The notes beneath the pieces were generated by a model. It was not told where the DNA came from. It did not search any database and saw only the letters and a list, made by a program, of their open reading frames with translations. 64,000 nt of DNA from Panacagrimonas sp041603235 (GTDB lineage: Bacteria > Pseudomonadota > Gammaproteobacteria > Nevskiales > Nevskiaceae), in NCBI GenBank assembly GCA_041603235.1, contig JBFIES010000008.1:1-64000 (forward strand). The letters are read 5' to 3'. This document shows, piece after piece, positions 15,898 through 24,095 of the stretch (position 1 is its first letter; each line of letters starts with the position of its first letter). Position numbers and translations under genes: made by a program.

Positions 15898-18477
15898 TTA
15901 CGCTTCTGCGGCCACGCGGTTCCTCAGCGGTTGGAGGAACCGCGAGATCGCTGCATTGAACTCCGAAACACGGGGGACGTGACCAGACATGTAGTACGCC
16001 GCATGGACCATGCCTTTCAGTCGCAAAACCTGCGTCGGAGTTCCAGCGGCTTCAAGGGCGCGGCCATAGTCTTCGCCCTCATCTCGCAGCGGATCACATT
16101 CTGCGCTCAATATCAGTGCGGGCGGCAGATCCTTCAGCGAGCCGGCACGACTTGGTGAAGCCAGAGGCGACTTCGCATTCTCCGGGTCACCGAGATAGGT
16201 GAGCAGCATTCCCTGGGCGGCCGCGGTACTCAAGACCGGGCCTGCCGCAAATTCCTTGCGCGATGCCGTCTTGGCTTCGGCGTCGATTGCCGGATAGAGC
16301 AGGATCTGCGCCATTAGCTCAGGGCCGTTCTCGTCTCGGGCACGCTGCGCAGCGACAGCGGCGAGCAAACCGCCAGCGCTGTCGCCCATAACCGCAATCT
16401 GCTCGGGATCGCCGCCGTGATTGCTTATATTTTCTGCCGTCCAGCAGACTGCCGCATACGTGTCGTCCGTAGCAGCCGGGAAGGGCGCCTCCGGAGCAAG
16501 ACGGTAACTGGGTGCAACGACGATGACGCCAAGTTCTTTAGCCAAAGCGGCACAAGCCGGAGCGCACATATCGATACTGCCGGCGATGAATCCGCCGCCG
16601 TGAAAGAAAATGATGACAGGCAGCGGGCCTTCGACGTCATCCGGCTTGTAGATTTTGACCCGACGTTCATCCGCAGCACCACGGTAGGTTGTTTCAACTT
16701 GATGAACGCCTTCCGGAACTGATTTTTGCAGCATGACAAAGCTTTCGACCGCGGCGCGTGCTTCATCGAGCGTGCAGTCTTCAAGGGGCTTTGTATCCTG
16801 CATCAGCATTGCCCCCACGACCATCGCCACTCCAGGGTCAATCTGTATCAAGGCAGGTAGCGCTTTCTTGGAAGCGCCATCAATCTTGAAGCCGGCGTAG
16901 CCGTTGTTAACTGAATCCGCCACCATGGCCCGATACAAGGGAGCGCCGCCAGCAAACATGAAGGTTGCTCTCGGTTTCCCGGGGACGTTGGCACCCATGT
17001 ACCAGGAATTCGCGCGCGGGAAGAGGGTGAGGTGCAATAAGCCGTCGACTAATTCATGCCACACATTTTCCGCTGCTTCATCTGCCTCAAAGGTGCTCGC
17101 GCCGTGATCAAGTACATGTTGGATCGCATCTGAAGCGAAATCGACGTGGTCTTCAATTGCCAGCGGGTTGTTGTAAAGCGTGACTGCGCTGGTAGGTCCT
17201 GTGATGGTAAAGAGATTGGGGAAGCCTGCCGTTGCAATCCCCAAGTAGCTTCTGGGACCATTCTTCCATCTTTCATTGAGCGTTACGCCTTCTCGCCCGA
17301 CCACACCCAAGTGCAGCAGCGGGCCGGTAATGGCGTCAAATCCGGTCGCCAGCACGATCACGTCCAGCTCGTGTTCTTTGCCGCCGGTACGAATTCCGGT
17401 CTCGGTGATCTGCTCGATCGGTGCAGCTCGAATATCAACCAGGCGAACGTTGTCGCGATTGAACATGTCGAAGTAGTCAGTCTCCATGGCCGCGCGCTTA
17501 GTGCCATATGGATGATCATCCGGGCAGAGAATTTCCGCGACTTTGGGATCTCGCACGCGCTCACGGATTTTTTCGCGGACGTACTCCGCAACCGTCTCAT
17601 TGGCACGTTCATCAGTCAGAATGTCGCCGTAGCTAGATACAACCAAGCGAAAGCCGCCTTCTTTCCAAAGACGATCAAAGCGGGCACGACGCTCTTCCGA
17701 TGACACTGCGAGAGCGCTGGGTTCGGGCGACTCAAATGGCACCCCCATGAAGCGATCCCGTGATTTTTCACGAATCTGCTTCCAATTTTCCGTGTTGTAC
17801 TTCTGCTCTTCAGGGGGAATGTCAGCGTTGGCCAAGGGGACTGCGAAGTTTGGCGTTCTCTGGAACACCGTCACGTGCTTCGCCTGCCGCGCAATTTCAG
17901 GGGTCATCTGGATGCCCGTTGAGCCCGTTCCGATTACGCCAACACGCTTTCCGGCAAAATCGAAGCCTTCATGCGGCCAATTGCTGGTGGCCAGCACTTT
18001 TCCCTTGAATTGATCGATGCCCGGAAACTCTGATCGAGACTTGGCAATGGAGACATTTCCACCGGCAGCGATGACGAAGCGGGCGGTATAGCTTTTACCT
18101 GTATCCGTTTCGATAGTCCACCGTGAATCGGCATCATTCCAAACGACCGAAGTGACCCGCGTGTTGAAGGCAAAAGACCTGCGGACGTCGAGTTTATCTG
18201 CAGCAAACTCAAGGTAGCGGAGAATTTCGGGCTGGGCGGCGTAACGTTCGCTCCACTTCCACTCGCGCTGAATCTCGTCGGAGAAGGAATAGGAGTAGTG
18301 CACTGAAGGGATGTCGCATCGGGCGCCAGGGTAGCGGTTCCAATACCAGGTGCCACCGGGGCCGGCGGCAACATCAAAACCCTGAACCTTGAGGCCGAGC
18401 TCATCACGGAGTTTGTGTACAGCGTAAATGCCAGCGAATCCTGCACCGATCACAACTGCGTCGATTGGGCTTGTCAT
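15898..18477 (-). CDS. Baeyer-Villiger monooxygenase fused to an HSL-type alpha/beta hydrolase
   Basis: Natural fusion of 859 residues. Residues 1 to about 530 are a class B flavin monooxygenase of the cyclohexanone/phenylacetone type: FAD loop VVIGAGFAGIYAVHKL, the GGTWYWNRYPGARCD segment, NADPH loop VGVIGTGSTGIQ, and SWYMGANVPGKPR near the end. Residues from about 560 to the end are a hormone-sensitive-lipase-like hydrolase: HGGG oxyanion hole near 626, GDSAGG nucleophile near 697, acid in CDPLRDEG and histidine in MVHAAYY. Together they would turn a ketone into an ester or lactone and open it. The BVMO fingerprint FxGxxxHxxxW reads FKGKVLATSNW, with Ala in place of His, so activity may be altered. 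Start at the ATG after AGGAGAAACAGG. Confidence 0.88.
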   Translation of the reverse strand: MTSPIDAVVIGAGFAGIYAVHKLRDELGLKVQGFDVAAGPGGTWYWNRYPGARCDIPSVHYSYSFSDEIQREWKWSERYAAQPEILRYLEFAADKLDVRRSFAFNTRVTSVVWNDADSRWTIETDTGKSYTARFVIAAGGNVSIAKSRSEFPGIDQFKGKVLATSNWPHEGFDFAGKRVGVIGTGSTGIQMTPEIARQAKHVTVFQRTPNFAVPLANADIPPEEQKYNTENWKQIREKSRDRFMGVPFESPEPSALAVSSEERRARFDRLWKEGGFRLVVSSYGDILTDERANETVAEYVREKIRERVRDPKVAEILCPDDHPYGTKRAAMETDYFDMFNRDNVRLVDIRAAPIEQITETGIRTGGKEHELDVIVLATGFDAITGPLLHLGVVGREGVTLNERWKNGPRSYLGIATAGFPNLFTITGPTSAVTLYNNPLAIEDHVDFASDAIQHVLDHGASTFEADEAAENVWHELVDGLLHLTLFPRANSWYMGANVPGKPRATFMFAGGAPLYRAMVADSVNNGYAGFKIDGASKKALPALIQIDPGVAMVVGAMLMQDTKPLEDCTLDEARAAVESFVMLQKSVPEGVHQVETTYRGAADERRVKIYKPDDVEGPLPVIIFFHGGGFIAGSIDMCAPACAALAKELGVIVVAPSYRLAPEAPFPAATDDTYAAVCWTAENISNHGGDPEQIAVMGDSAGGLLAAVAAQRARDENGPELMAQILLYPAIDAEAKTASRKEFAAGPVLSTAAAQGMLLTYLGDPENAKSPLASPSRAGSLKDLPPALILSAECDPLRDEGEDYGRALEAAGTPTQVLRLKGMVHAAYYMSGHVPRVSEFNAAISRFLQPLRNRVAAEA

Positions 18478-18516
18478 CCTGTTTCTCCTGAAATTCATAT
18501 TTTGGTGATTTTGAAA

Positions 18517-18536
18517 ACCAAGTCTGTTTACTTGGT
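18517..18536 (-). terminator. Hairpin plus T-rich stretch overlapping the VOC stop codon
   Basis: ACCAAGT and ACTTGGT arms (18517-18523 and 18530-18536) flank six bases. On the leftward strand TTTTCAAAAT follows. The right arm overlaps the stop codon of the VOC gene. It is a modest terminator that could lower expression of the downstream BVMO-hydrolase gene relative to VOC and the kinase. Confidence 0.4.
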
Positions 18537-19196
18537 AATAAGAGATTTGCGAGCGGACATTTCAATCCAGTTTCCGTCAGGGTCTCGTACGAAGCCGTAT
18601 CGCGCGATGTCCCCCAGACTGACCGGTTCGTGTCCAAACCGCCCCCCGCGGGAAATGATGCCGGCCATCTCGCGGTCCGCATCAAAGACCTGGACGGTCA
18701 AATACCGAAAGCCGGCAGAAAATAAGTCGTCGGACTCCGTAACGGCGTCTCCTGCCTCGACAAAAATGAAGGACTCTCCGCAGCGAGCGGTCGTTTCGTT
18801 GACGCGATCAAACTGCATGGCATCGGTATAGAAATCCATCATTCTTTCAGGTTCGCTGGTGCGCACCGTGACGCCAACGCCCATGCCGCCTTCTTGTCCG
18901 GGAGGCACGAACTTCACGTTGATGCCGCTGGGGTCTGTCAGTTCAGAGGGTGCGCAGCGATCCGTCGCGATGGTGATGCCGACATAACCTGTGGGTGGTC
19001 GCTGTGGCAGCGCGCTGGTCAGATGATTGATTTTTACAATTGACCCGTACGACTTGAATCGGTGCTGGGCCCAGTCACCTCGCAGGTCGATCCGATGGTC
19101 AAACTCCAGGCCAGCCCTTTGTCCCCAGAATTCCAGATTCGGCTGTAGCGTCTCTGTGAATATTCCGACATCCAATTGCGGTTTTGCGAGTTTCAT
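18528..19196 (-). CDS. VOC-superfamily (glyoxalase/extradiol dioxygenase fold) protein
   Basis: Protein of 222 residues with two paired beta-alpha-beta-beta-beta units of the vicinal oxygen chelate superfamily. The second unit is clearest: GVGVTVRTSEPERMMDFYTDAMQFD in parts, then FRYLTVQVFDADREMAGIISRGGRF, and the terminal YGFVRDPDGNWIEMSAR pattern. Members include glyoxalase I, epimerases, isomerases and dioxygenases, and sequence alone does not say which. It lies between a kinase gene (five bases upstream) and the BVMO-hydrolase gene in one leftward operon, so it may isomerise or cleave an intermediate of the same pathway. Confidence 0.8.
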   Translation of the reverse strand: MKLAKPQLDVGIFTETLQPNLEFWGQRAGLEFDHRIDLRGDWAQHRFKSYGSIVKINHLTSALPQRPPTGYVGITIATDRCAPSELTDPSGINVKFVPPGQEGGMGVGVTVRTSEPERMMDFYTDAMQFDRVNETTARCGESFIFVEAGDAVTESDDLFSAGFRYLTVQVFDADREMAGIISRGGRFGHEPVSLGDIARYGFVRDPDGNWIEMSARKSLITK

Positions 19197-19201
19197 GCGT
19201 T

Positions 19202-20278
19202 CTAAGCGGGTAGGTCATCAAGGGCGTGATTGTCCAGCGCCTGCAGAGCAGCACTGGTCACCATCTGCATGAGCATTTGATCGCCCCTGTCAGTGCGTTT
19301 GACGATCAGGGTGGCCGCGATGGCAACAGCTATGGCCGCAAAACAGTAATGGGCGTAATCGCGCTGCAATGTTTCGAAGCTGTAGTCGCGGACGCCATTT
19401 TCGAGAAGCCCGTTGTAATACTCGCGCAGGAGGGTTTGTTCGTGACGCTTTCGAGTTTCTCTGTCCAACGCGCCGCCCAGAAAATAAGAGACGTCCATCC
19501 CAGCGCCGAGATAACCAGCGGTCTGCCAGTCCACGATGGCCACGCGACCGTCTCGACCGCCGAACATCATGTTGTCTACGCGGTAATCGTTATGTGAAAA
19601 GTGTTTGGGGCGTCCGCGCGGCCTGTTCCACCACGCGTGATTGCGGGCGAATCGATCACAAACCTGCTCTACATCGCTGGTCAGGGCACCGGTGTAGTTC
19701 TGCTGAACATGGTGCCAGGACCGTTCGATGAGATCGGTGGTGTAGAAGCTCTGAGCACCCTCAGGGACCTGAAGCCACGACTTGTTCATCAGGCTATCGT
19801 CGTTCCAGAAAGCCGAGTGCAGGAGCACTGCTTCTTGCAGCACTTTGCGGGCGTCTTGAACCGAACAGCCTTTCATCTGATCCCCTTGTTTTGCAGGCGA
19901 AAGGTCCTCAAACAGCAGGACGAACTGATCATCGTCATTGATCTGTGACACGAGGGCGCGTGGCGTGCGCATCTTCGTTCGAGAGGCGAGCTCCCGATAA
20001 AACATGACTTCAGTACGGTAGATTCCGAGATCGTGCCCCGTTTGCGCAGAGACCGGGTCTGCTGACGGGAATTTTCCGATCAGGGTTACAGGGGCATCTG
20101 CTGGTACGGGCCCCTCGTAGCTCAGTTGGAAGCGGCGCGTCTCGCCCAGCTGCCCGGTACCAACCGCCTTCGATGTGAGCGACCGGACCTTGGCGCGGAT
20201 GCCTCTTGCAGCCAAAGCTGCAGTCATCCACTGCGGCGTGATCGCCTCGGGACGCGCAACGCTTATCGAATCATTCAA
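19202..20278 (-). CDS. Aminoglycoside-phosphotransferase/ecdysteroid-kinase-like kinase
   Basis: Small-molecule kinase-fold protein of 358 residues. The catalytic loop HFSHNDYRVDNMMF (HxD...N) and the metal-binding DWQTAGYLGAGMDVSYFLGG segment are intact in the C-terminal half. N-terminal lobe features include FVLLFEDLSPAKQGDQ. Relatives phosphorylate hydroxyls on small molecules such as ecdysteroids or hydroxyacyl-CoA. Start is a TTG at 20278, supported by a perfect GAGGAG seven bases before it. It is first in the leftward operon kinase-VOC-BVMO/hydrolase and is divergent from an AraC regulator, with AraC-type direct repeats about 100 bases upstream. The substrate is unknown. Confidence 0.82.
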   Translation of the reverse strand: MNDSISVARPEAITPQWMTAALAARGIRAKVRSLTSKAVGTGQLGETRRFQLSYEGPVPADAPVTLIGKFPSADPVSAQTGHDLGIYRTEVMFYRELASRTKMRTPRALVSQINDDDQFVLLFEDLSPAKQGDQMKGCSVQDARKVLQEAVLLHSAFWNDDSLMNKSWLQVPEGAQSFYTTDLIERSWHHVQQNYTGALTSDVEQVCDRFARNHAWWNRPRGRPKHFSHNDYRVDNMMFGGRDGRVAIVDWQTAGYLGAGMDVSYFLGGALDRETRKRHEQTLLREYYNGLLENGVRDYSFETLQRDYAHYCFAAIAVAIAATLIVKRTDRGDQMLMQMVTSAALQALDNHALDDLPA

Positions 20279-20293
20279 TCTGTGTCTCCTCGC

Positions 20294-20319
20294 GCCCCGA
20301 TCTGTTGCCGGGGCTTTTT
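20294..20319. other. Stem-loop next to the kinase ribosome site
   Basis: GCCCCG (20294-20299) pairs with CGGGGC (20309-20314), followed on the rightward strand by TTTTT. Read rightward it looks like an intrinsic terminator that would block antisense transcripts. Read leftward it is a leader hairpin immediately upstream of the kinase GAGGAG site and could affect its translation. Confidence 0.35.
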
Positions 20320-20373
20320 GGCTTCGGTGTGATCACCGTGGGAGTAGGTTGATCCTTCAAAAGCCCAAAGACT

Positions 20374-20410
20374 TGGCAGTTTGCGCGGATTAGATGGCAG
20401 AATGCGCGGA
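20374..20410. promoter_or_regulatory. AraC-type 21-base-spaced direct repeat
   Basis: TGGCAGTTTGCGCGGA at 20374-20389 and TGGCAGAATGCGCGGA at 20395-20410 match at 14 of 16 positions and start 21 bases apart, which is two helical turns. AraC-family proteins typically bind such tandem half-sites. The repeat ends 20 bases before the AraC gene start and lies about 95-130 bases from the divergent kinase start, so it could serve autoregulation, activation of the kinase operon, or both. Confidence 0.6.
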
Positions 20411-20430
20411 CCAAATTGCGGGAGAATAGT

Positions 20431-21456
20431 GTGTCTGGACCCCTGGTAAGGAGTGTCATTCTCAGCGGCGCCTCCTCAATTATCAGAGACGCTGGCCGCA
20501 AGCCGGTTGCCATTGCGAGAAAAGCAGGCCTGCCGGCAGAGGCTCTGACAGACCCCGATCTCCTGGTGAGCGGACGCGCCGTCATCGCGTTTTTTGAAAT
20601 GGCATCTGCCATTTGCGGACGGCGAAATTTCGGTTTGGAACTCGCGGTTGGCGCGAGGCTGGGCGCCATCATCGGACCGTTGTGGTTGCTGCTACGCAAC
20701 GCTCAGACAGTCAGGCAGATGTGTGAGGATTTTGCCAAGCACTTCGAGCTTTACAGCAGTTCCGCGGTCATGAGTTTTGAGCCCATGGGCAAAGGCGGCA
20801 CGCTGAACTGGTCAGCAGCCACCGGCGAAGCACTCAGCGAGGTGCAAATGTCTGAGTACGCTCTGGCCACAACTTTGGAAGAGATTCGCTCACACGGGCC
20901 GCGAGCCTGGACACCGCCTGCAGTCTGGTTTCGACATGAAGCGCCTTCTGATCTTCATCTTCACCGAAAGATGTTTGGTCCGAATTTGAGATTCAATTCA
21001 GATCGCAACGCCATCGAGCTTGACGCTGTGATTCTCGATCGCCCACTTGGCAGCAGTGGGACCAGAACGCGGGCACTTGTGTTGCAGATGCTCCGTCATG
21101 ACGAAGGCCTGCTTTCTGACACCACGGCTTACCAGGTGCAGGGGATTGTTCGCGCGCTGCTGCCATACGGGCAGTGCTCCGTAGGTGATGTCAGCCTGGC
21201 GATGGGACTTTCCGTGCGCACCCTGCAGGAACGCCTGCAAGAAACCGGTGACAGTTTCAGGGCCATCAAGAATGCGGCCCGCGCAGATCTTGCGGACAAG
21301 TACATCAAACACTCTGAGATGAGTGCGACACAAATCGCGAGCCTGTTGGGGTACACCGATTCCACTTCCCTGAGCCGTGCCTATCGGCGGTGGCATGGTG
21401 CCAGCCTTCGCTCAAATCGGCGCCGGCGCGTCAGAACGTCAAACGGCTCCATATGA
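20431..21456 (+). CDS. AraC-family regulator with arabinose-binding-type N-terminal domain
   Basis: Transcriptional regulator of about 341 residues. The N-terminal 210 residues form the Arabinose_bd domain typical of the OruR/ArgR-like subgroup (GRAVIAFFEMASAICGRRNFGLELAVGARLGAIIGPL in parts). The C-terminal AraC helix-turn-helix pair is clear (GQCSVGDVSLAMGLSVRTLQERLQETGDSFRAI in parts, then HSEMSATQIASLLGYTDSTSLSRAYRRWHGASL in parts). Start chosen as GTG at 20431 after GGGAGAA; a TTG at 20416 is also in frame. It sits between two catabolic operons, each beginning with a kinase gene, and is the likely regulator of at least the divergent one. Confidence 0.85.
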   Translation: MSGPLVRSVILSGASSIIRDAGRKPVAIARKAGLPAEALTDPDLLVSGRAVIAFFEMASAICGRRNFGLELAVGARLGAIIGPLWLLLRNAQTVRQMCEDFAKHFELYSSSAVMSFEPMGKGGTLNWSAATGEALSEVQMSEYALATTLEEIRSHGPRAWTPPAVWFRHEAPSDLHLHRKMFGPNLRFNSDRNAIELDAVILDRPLGSSGTRTRALVLQMLRHDEGLLSDTTAYQVQGIVRALLPYGQCSVGDVSLAMGLSVRTLQERLQETGDSFRAIKNAARADLADKYIKHSEMSATQIASLLGYTDSTSLSRAYRRWHGASLRSNRRRRVRTSNGSI

Positions 21457-21855
21457 TTCCGACCTGAGCTTGTAGCCTCGTGGTTCGCAAGCTCATTGCA
21501 CATCCAAGAAGACCTTCATTGACAGAAAGTCGCCGTCGCTAAGCAATAGCTGGGGGAAGCCAAGCATGTGGCCGAAGTCTTCTAACGAATTATTGATGCC
21601 CCAAAGCAGTCGTGGCCATGCAACTTTTGCCCGCAGCTCAGGGAGCCGGAATCTTAATATTCAAATGGTCTGAAAATCAGTGCTCAGGTTACGTGAGGCG
21701 AATAAGTGTTTGAGCAACGCTTTCCAGCGCGAATATGAGGCTTCTCCGCGGCGCTGATCTGTCAACCCGCTACTCCAATCAAATCAAGATTTGATTTTAA
21801 TACTGATAAGTCGATAATGACTGCATAGAGTTCCCGCCGACATTGAGGAGTGTCC
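21457..21855 (+). other. 399-base intergenic region before the kinase-ACAD-ABC operon
   Basis: No coding sequence is recognisable. The distal half (about 21620-21840) is richer in A and T than its neighbours. The functional part appears to be the promoter/operator at 21777-21818. The first 200 bases after the AraC stop show nothing I can name. Confidence 0.5.
21777..21818 (+). promoter_or_regulatory. Promoter with inverted-repeat operator over the -35 box
   Basis: AATCAAATC (21777-21785) and GATTTGATT (21788-21796) are perfect inverted arms separated by two bases. The right arm ends in TTGATT (21791-21796), a good -35 box; after 16 bases comes GATAAT (21813-21818), a good -10 box. The kinase start is 38 bases downstream. 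An inverted repeat on the -35 is typical of repression; the TetR protein encoded at the end of the same operon is the best candidate. Confidence 0.55.
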
Positions 21856-22899
21856 GTGACAGGGATCAAACGCGATTCGCTTCAAACGCAGCTGCTTGCA
21901 CTCGTACGCCAGCAACATGGTGACGATTCAAGTGTGCGCGGCTTGCAGGTCATGGAAGATGGCCACGCGGGTCTGACCTACGGCTTTGAGCTGCTGACGG
22001 GCAAGAATGCCGCGGCGCAGGGCTTTGTGCTCAAGCTCGGACCACTAGGTGTTGTACGCCGGGGCAGTACGGATATCTTCCGGCAGGCTGGGCTGCTCAA
22101 GGTTCTTCACGAAGCCAGATTGCCGGTTCCGCGTATCGCCTGGGCAAGCGCCGATGAAGACACGCTCGGCGCGCCCTACATCGTGATGGAGCAACTCGCG
22201 GGCCGGACGTTTGTCGTGTGGGAACCGCACGAAACATTCACGCAAGACAATGCAGAGATCCGCGAGCTTTGGTTGCAGGCTGCCGCTGCATTGGCCAGAT
22301 TCCACCAGCTGGACTGGAAGGCGCATCTGGGAAACTGGGAGGCACCCAGTTCACTGTCAGAGGAACTGGGGCGATGGACGCGCCTGCTCCGCCATGCGCC
22401 GGACCCCTCGTGGCTGGAGGCAGGGCAACGTCTGTCGAAAGACCTGTCCAGGCTGCAGCCGGACGAATCTTCAGTGGGCCTGGTTCATGGTGACTACCAG
22501 CCCGGTAATGTGCTGTACGAACGCGGTCGCCTGACCGGAATCATTGACTGGGATCTGGCCTGCATCGCGCCTCAGGGCATCGATCTCGGCTGGCTCCTGA
22601 TGATGAGCGACGGCGAAGCCTGGGCAGCAGGCTGGAAGCCAAAGGCGCCCTTAAATCGCGCGGATCTTCTTGGTGCTTATCACCAGGCCGGCGGACCGGC
22701 GCATCAAGATCTGGAGTGGTATCAGGCTTTTGCCCATTTTCGGATGGGGGCGATTGCCTGTCTGAACGTGAAGCTGCATCGCGACGGACGCCGTCCAGAT
22801 GCCCTCTGGGAGCGCTTCGTGCCCTCAATACCAACTTTGTTTTCACGTGCTGAAGCGCTGCTGGTGCAGCAGGCCAGCTTTACCGGACAGTCCACATGA
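21856..22899 (+). CDS. Phosphotransferase-family kinase (ACAD10/LvaA-like)
   Basis: Aminoglycoside-phosphotransferase-fold kinase of 347 residues. The catalytic loop VHGDYQPGNVLYE and the metal motif IIDWDLACIAPQGIDLGWLL are complete. The N-lobe includes YIVMEQLAGRTFVVWE. Start is a GTG at 21856 behind GAGGAG. Its stop overlaps the start of an ACAD10/11-like dehydrogenase by four bases. Kinases of this group phosphorylate the hydroxyl of 4-hydroxyacyl-CoA in ACAD10/11 and in the bacterial levulinate (Lva) pathway; the pairing with an ACAD and a CoA ligase here is the same. I infer the same chemistry on an unknown acid. Confidence 0.83.
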   Translation: MTGIKRDSLQTQLLALVRQQHGDDSSVRGLQVMEDGHAGLTYGFELLTGKNAAAQGFVLKLGPLGVVRRGSTDIFRQAGLLKVLHEARLPVPRIAWASADEDTLGAPYIVMEQLAGRTFVVWEPHETFTQDNAEIRELWLQAAAALARFHQLDWKAHLGNWEAPSSLSEELGRWTRLLRHAPDPSWLEAGQRLSKDLSRLQPDESSVGLVHGDYQPGNVLYERGRLTGIIDWDLACIAPQGIDLGWLLMMSDGEAWAAGWKPKAPLNRADLLGAYHQAGGPAHQDLEWYQAFAHFRMGAIACLNVKLHRDGRRPDALWERFVPSIPTLFSRAEALLVQQASFTGQST

Positions 22900-24095
22900 T
22901 TGATTTTGAAGTTTCCCCCGAACTTGCAAGCCTGCGCGACCGTGTTCGCGAGTTTGTTTGTGAACATATCGTGCCGCTGGAGAGTGATCCTCGACAACAC
23001 GCCCACGGACCGGAGGAATCCTTGCGTCGCGAGATGGTGGCGCTGTCAAAGAAGCACGGTTTGCTGTCCCCCCATGCGCCGCGAGAGTTTGGCGGCATGG
23101 GTCTGGATCATCGTGGTATCGCGATCGTTTTCGAAGCAGCGGGCTGGTCTACGCTGGGTCCTTTGGCGCTTAATATTCAGGCGCCTGATGAAGGCAACAC
23201 CCACCTGTTGGACCGCGTCGCAACTGCAGAACAGAAACAGCGATATCTGGTGCCACTGGCCAGCGGTGAAGCGCGTTCAGTGTTTTCCATGACAGAAACG
23301 ACTGAAGACGGCGCAGGCGCAGACCCCTCGTTGCTGCGAGCCACTGCGCAGGAGGTTGAAGACGGCTACATCATCAATGGCCGCAAGTACATGATTACCG
23401 GCGTGCCGGGTGCGGCGTACAGCATTGTCATGGCGCGCACCCTGGATTGCAGTGGTCAGGATCGCGGAGCGTCCATGTTCTTCGTCGATATCAAAGCACC
23501 CGGTTTCAACCTGGAACGATTGCTGGACACCATCGATACAAATTCGCCGGGCGGTCATGCCGAGGTCAATTACGAGAATGTGCATGTTCCTCATGACGCG
23601 GTTCTGGGTGAGATCGGCGCAGGCTTTAGACAAGCACAGGTCCGTCTCGGCCCCGCAAGGCTGACCCACTGTTCGCGTTGGTTGGGGCATGCGTCGCGTT
23701 GTCACGCCATTGCCGTCAGCCATGCAGGACGTCGCCATTCGTTTGGCAAGACGCTTGGAGAGCATCAGGGGGTGGGCTTTATGCTCGCCGACAATGAGAT
23801 TGATCTTCACCTTTCACGGCTGACCTTGTGGCAGGCTGCATGGAAGCTCGACCAGGGCGACCATGCACGCGACGAAACCAGCATCAGCAAGGTGTTCTGC
23901 TCTGAAGCGCTGGGTCGCGTCGTTGATCGATCGATGCAGGTGCTGGGCTCAATCGGCATTACGCGAGATACGGTGATCGAGCGTATTTATCGCGATATTC
24001 GGCCATTCCGAATCTACGATGGCCCTTCAGAGGTGCATCGTCATGTTCTCGCCCGTCGTCTTCTGGCGCGTGGCCCAGAGGGCGGAACAACATGA
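22896..24095 (+). CDS. Acyl-CoA dehydrogenase, ACAD10/11-like
   Basis: Flavoenzyme of 399 residues with the full acyl-CoA dehydrogenase fold. The ACAD10/11 pattern RLGPARLTHCSRWLG is present near residue 255, FSMTETTEDGAGADP marks the flavin/substrate loop, and DGPSEVHRHVLARRLL holds the catalytic-region glutamate. ACAD10/11 and LvaC act on 4-phosphoacyl-CoA made by a partner kinase, giving a product that enters beta-oxidation. Here the kinase gene overlaps the 5' end and a CoA ligase gene overlaps the 3' end, each by ATGA, so the three are translationally coupled. Plain dehydrogenation of an acyl-CoA remains an alternative. Confidence 0.88.
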   Translation: MIDFEVSPELASLRDRVREFVCEHIVPLESDPRQHAHGPEESLRREMVALSKKHGLLSPHAPREFGGMGLDHRGIAIVFEAAGWSTLGPLALNIQAPDEGNTHLLDRVATAEQKQRYLVPLASGEARSVFSMTETTEDGAGADPSLLRATAQEVEDGYIINGRKYMITGVPGAAYSIVMARTLDCSGQDRGASMFFVDIKAPGFNLERLLDTIDTNSPGGHAEVNYENVHVPHDAVLGEIGAGFRQAQVRLGPARLTHCSRWLGHASRCHAIAVSHAGRRHSFGKTLGEHQGVGFMLADNEIDLHLSRLTLWQAAWKLDQGDHARDETSISKVFCSEALGRVVDRSMQVLGSIGITRDTVIERIYRDIRPFRIYDGPSEVHRHVLARRLLARGPEGGTT

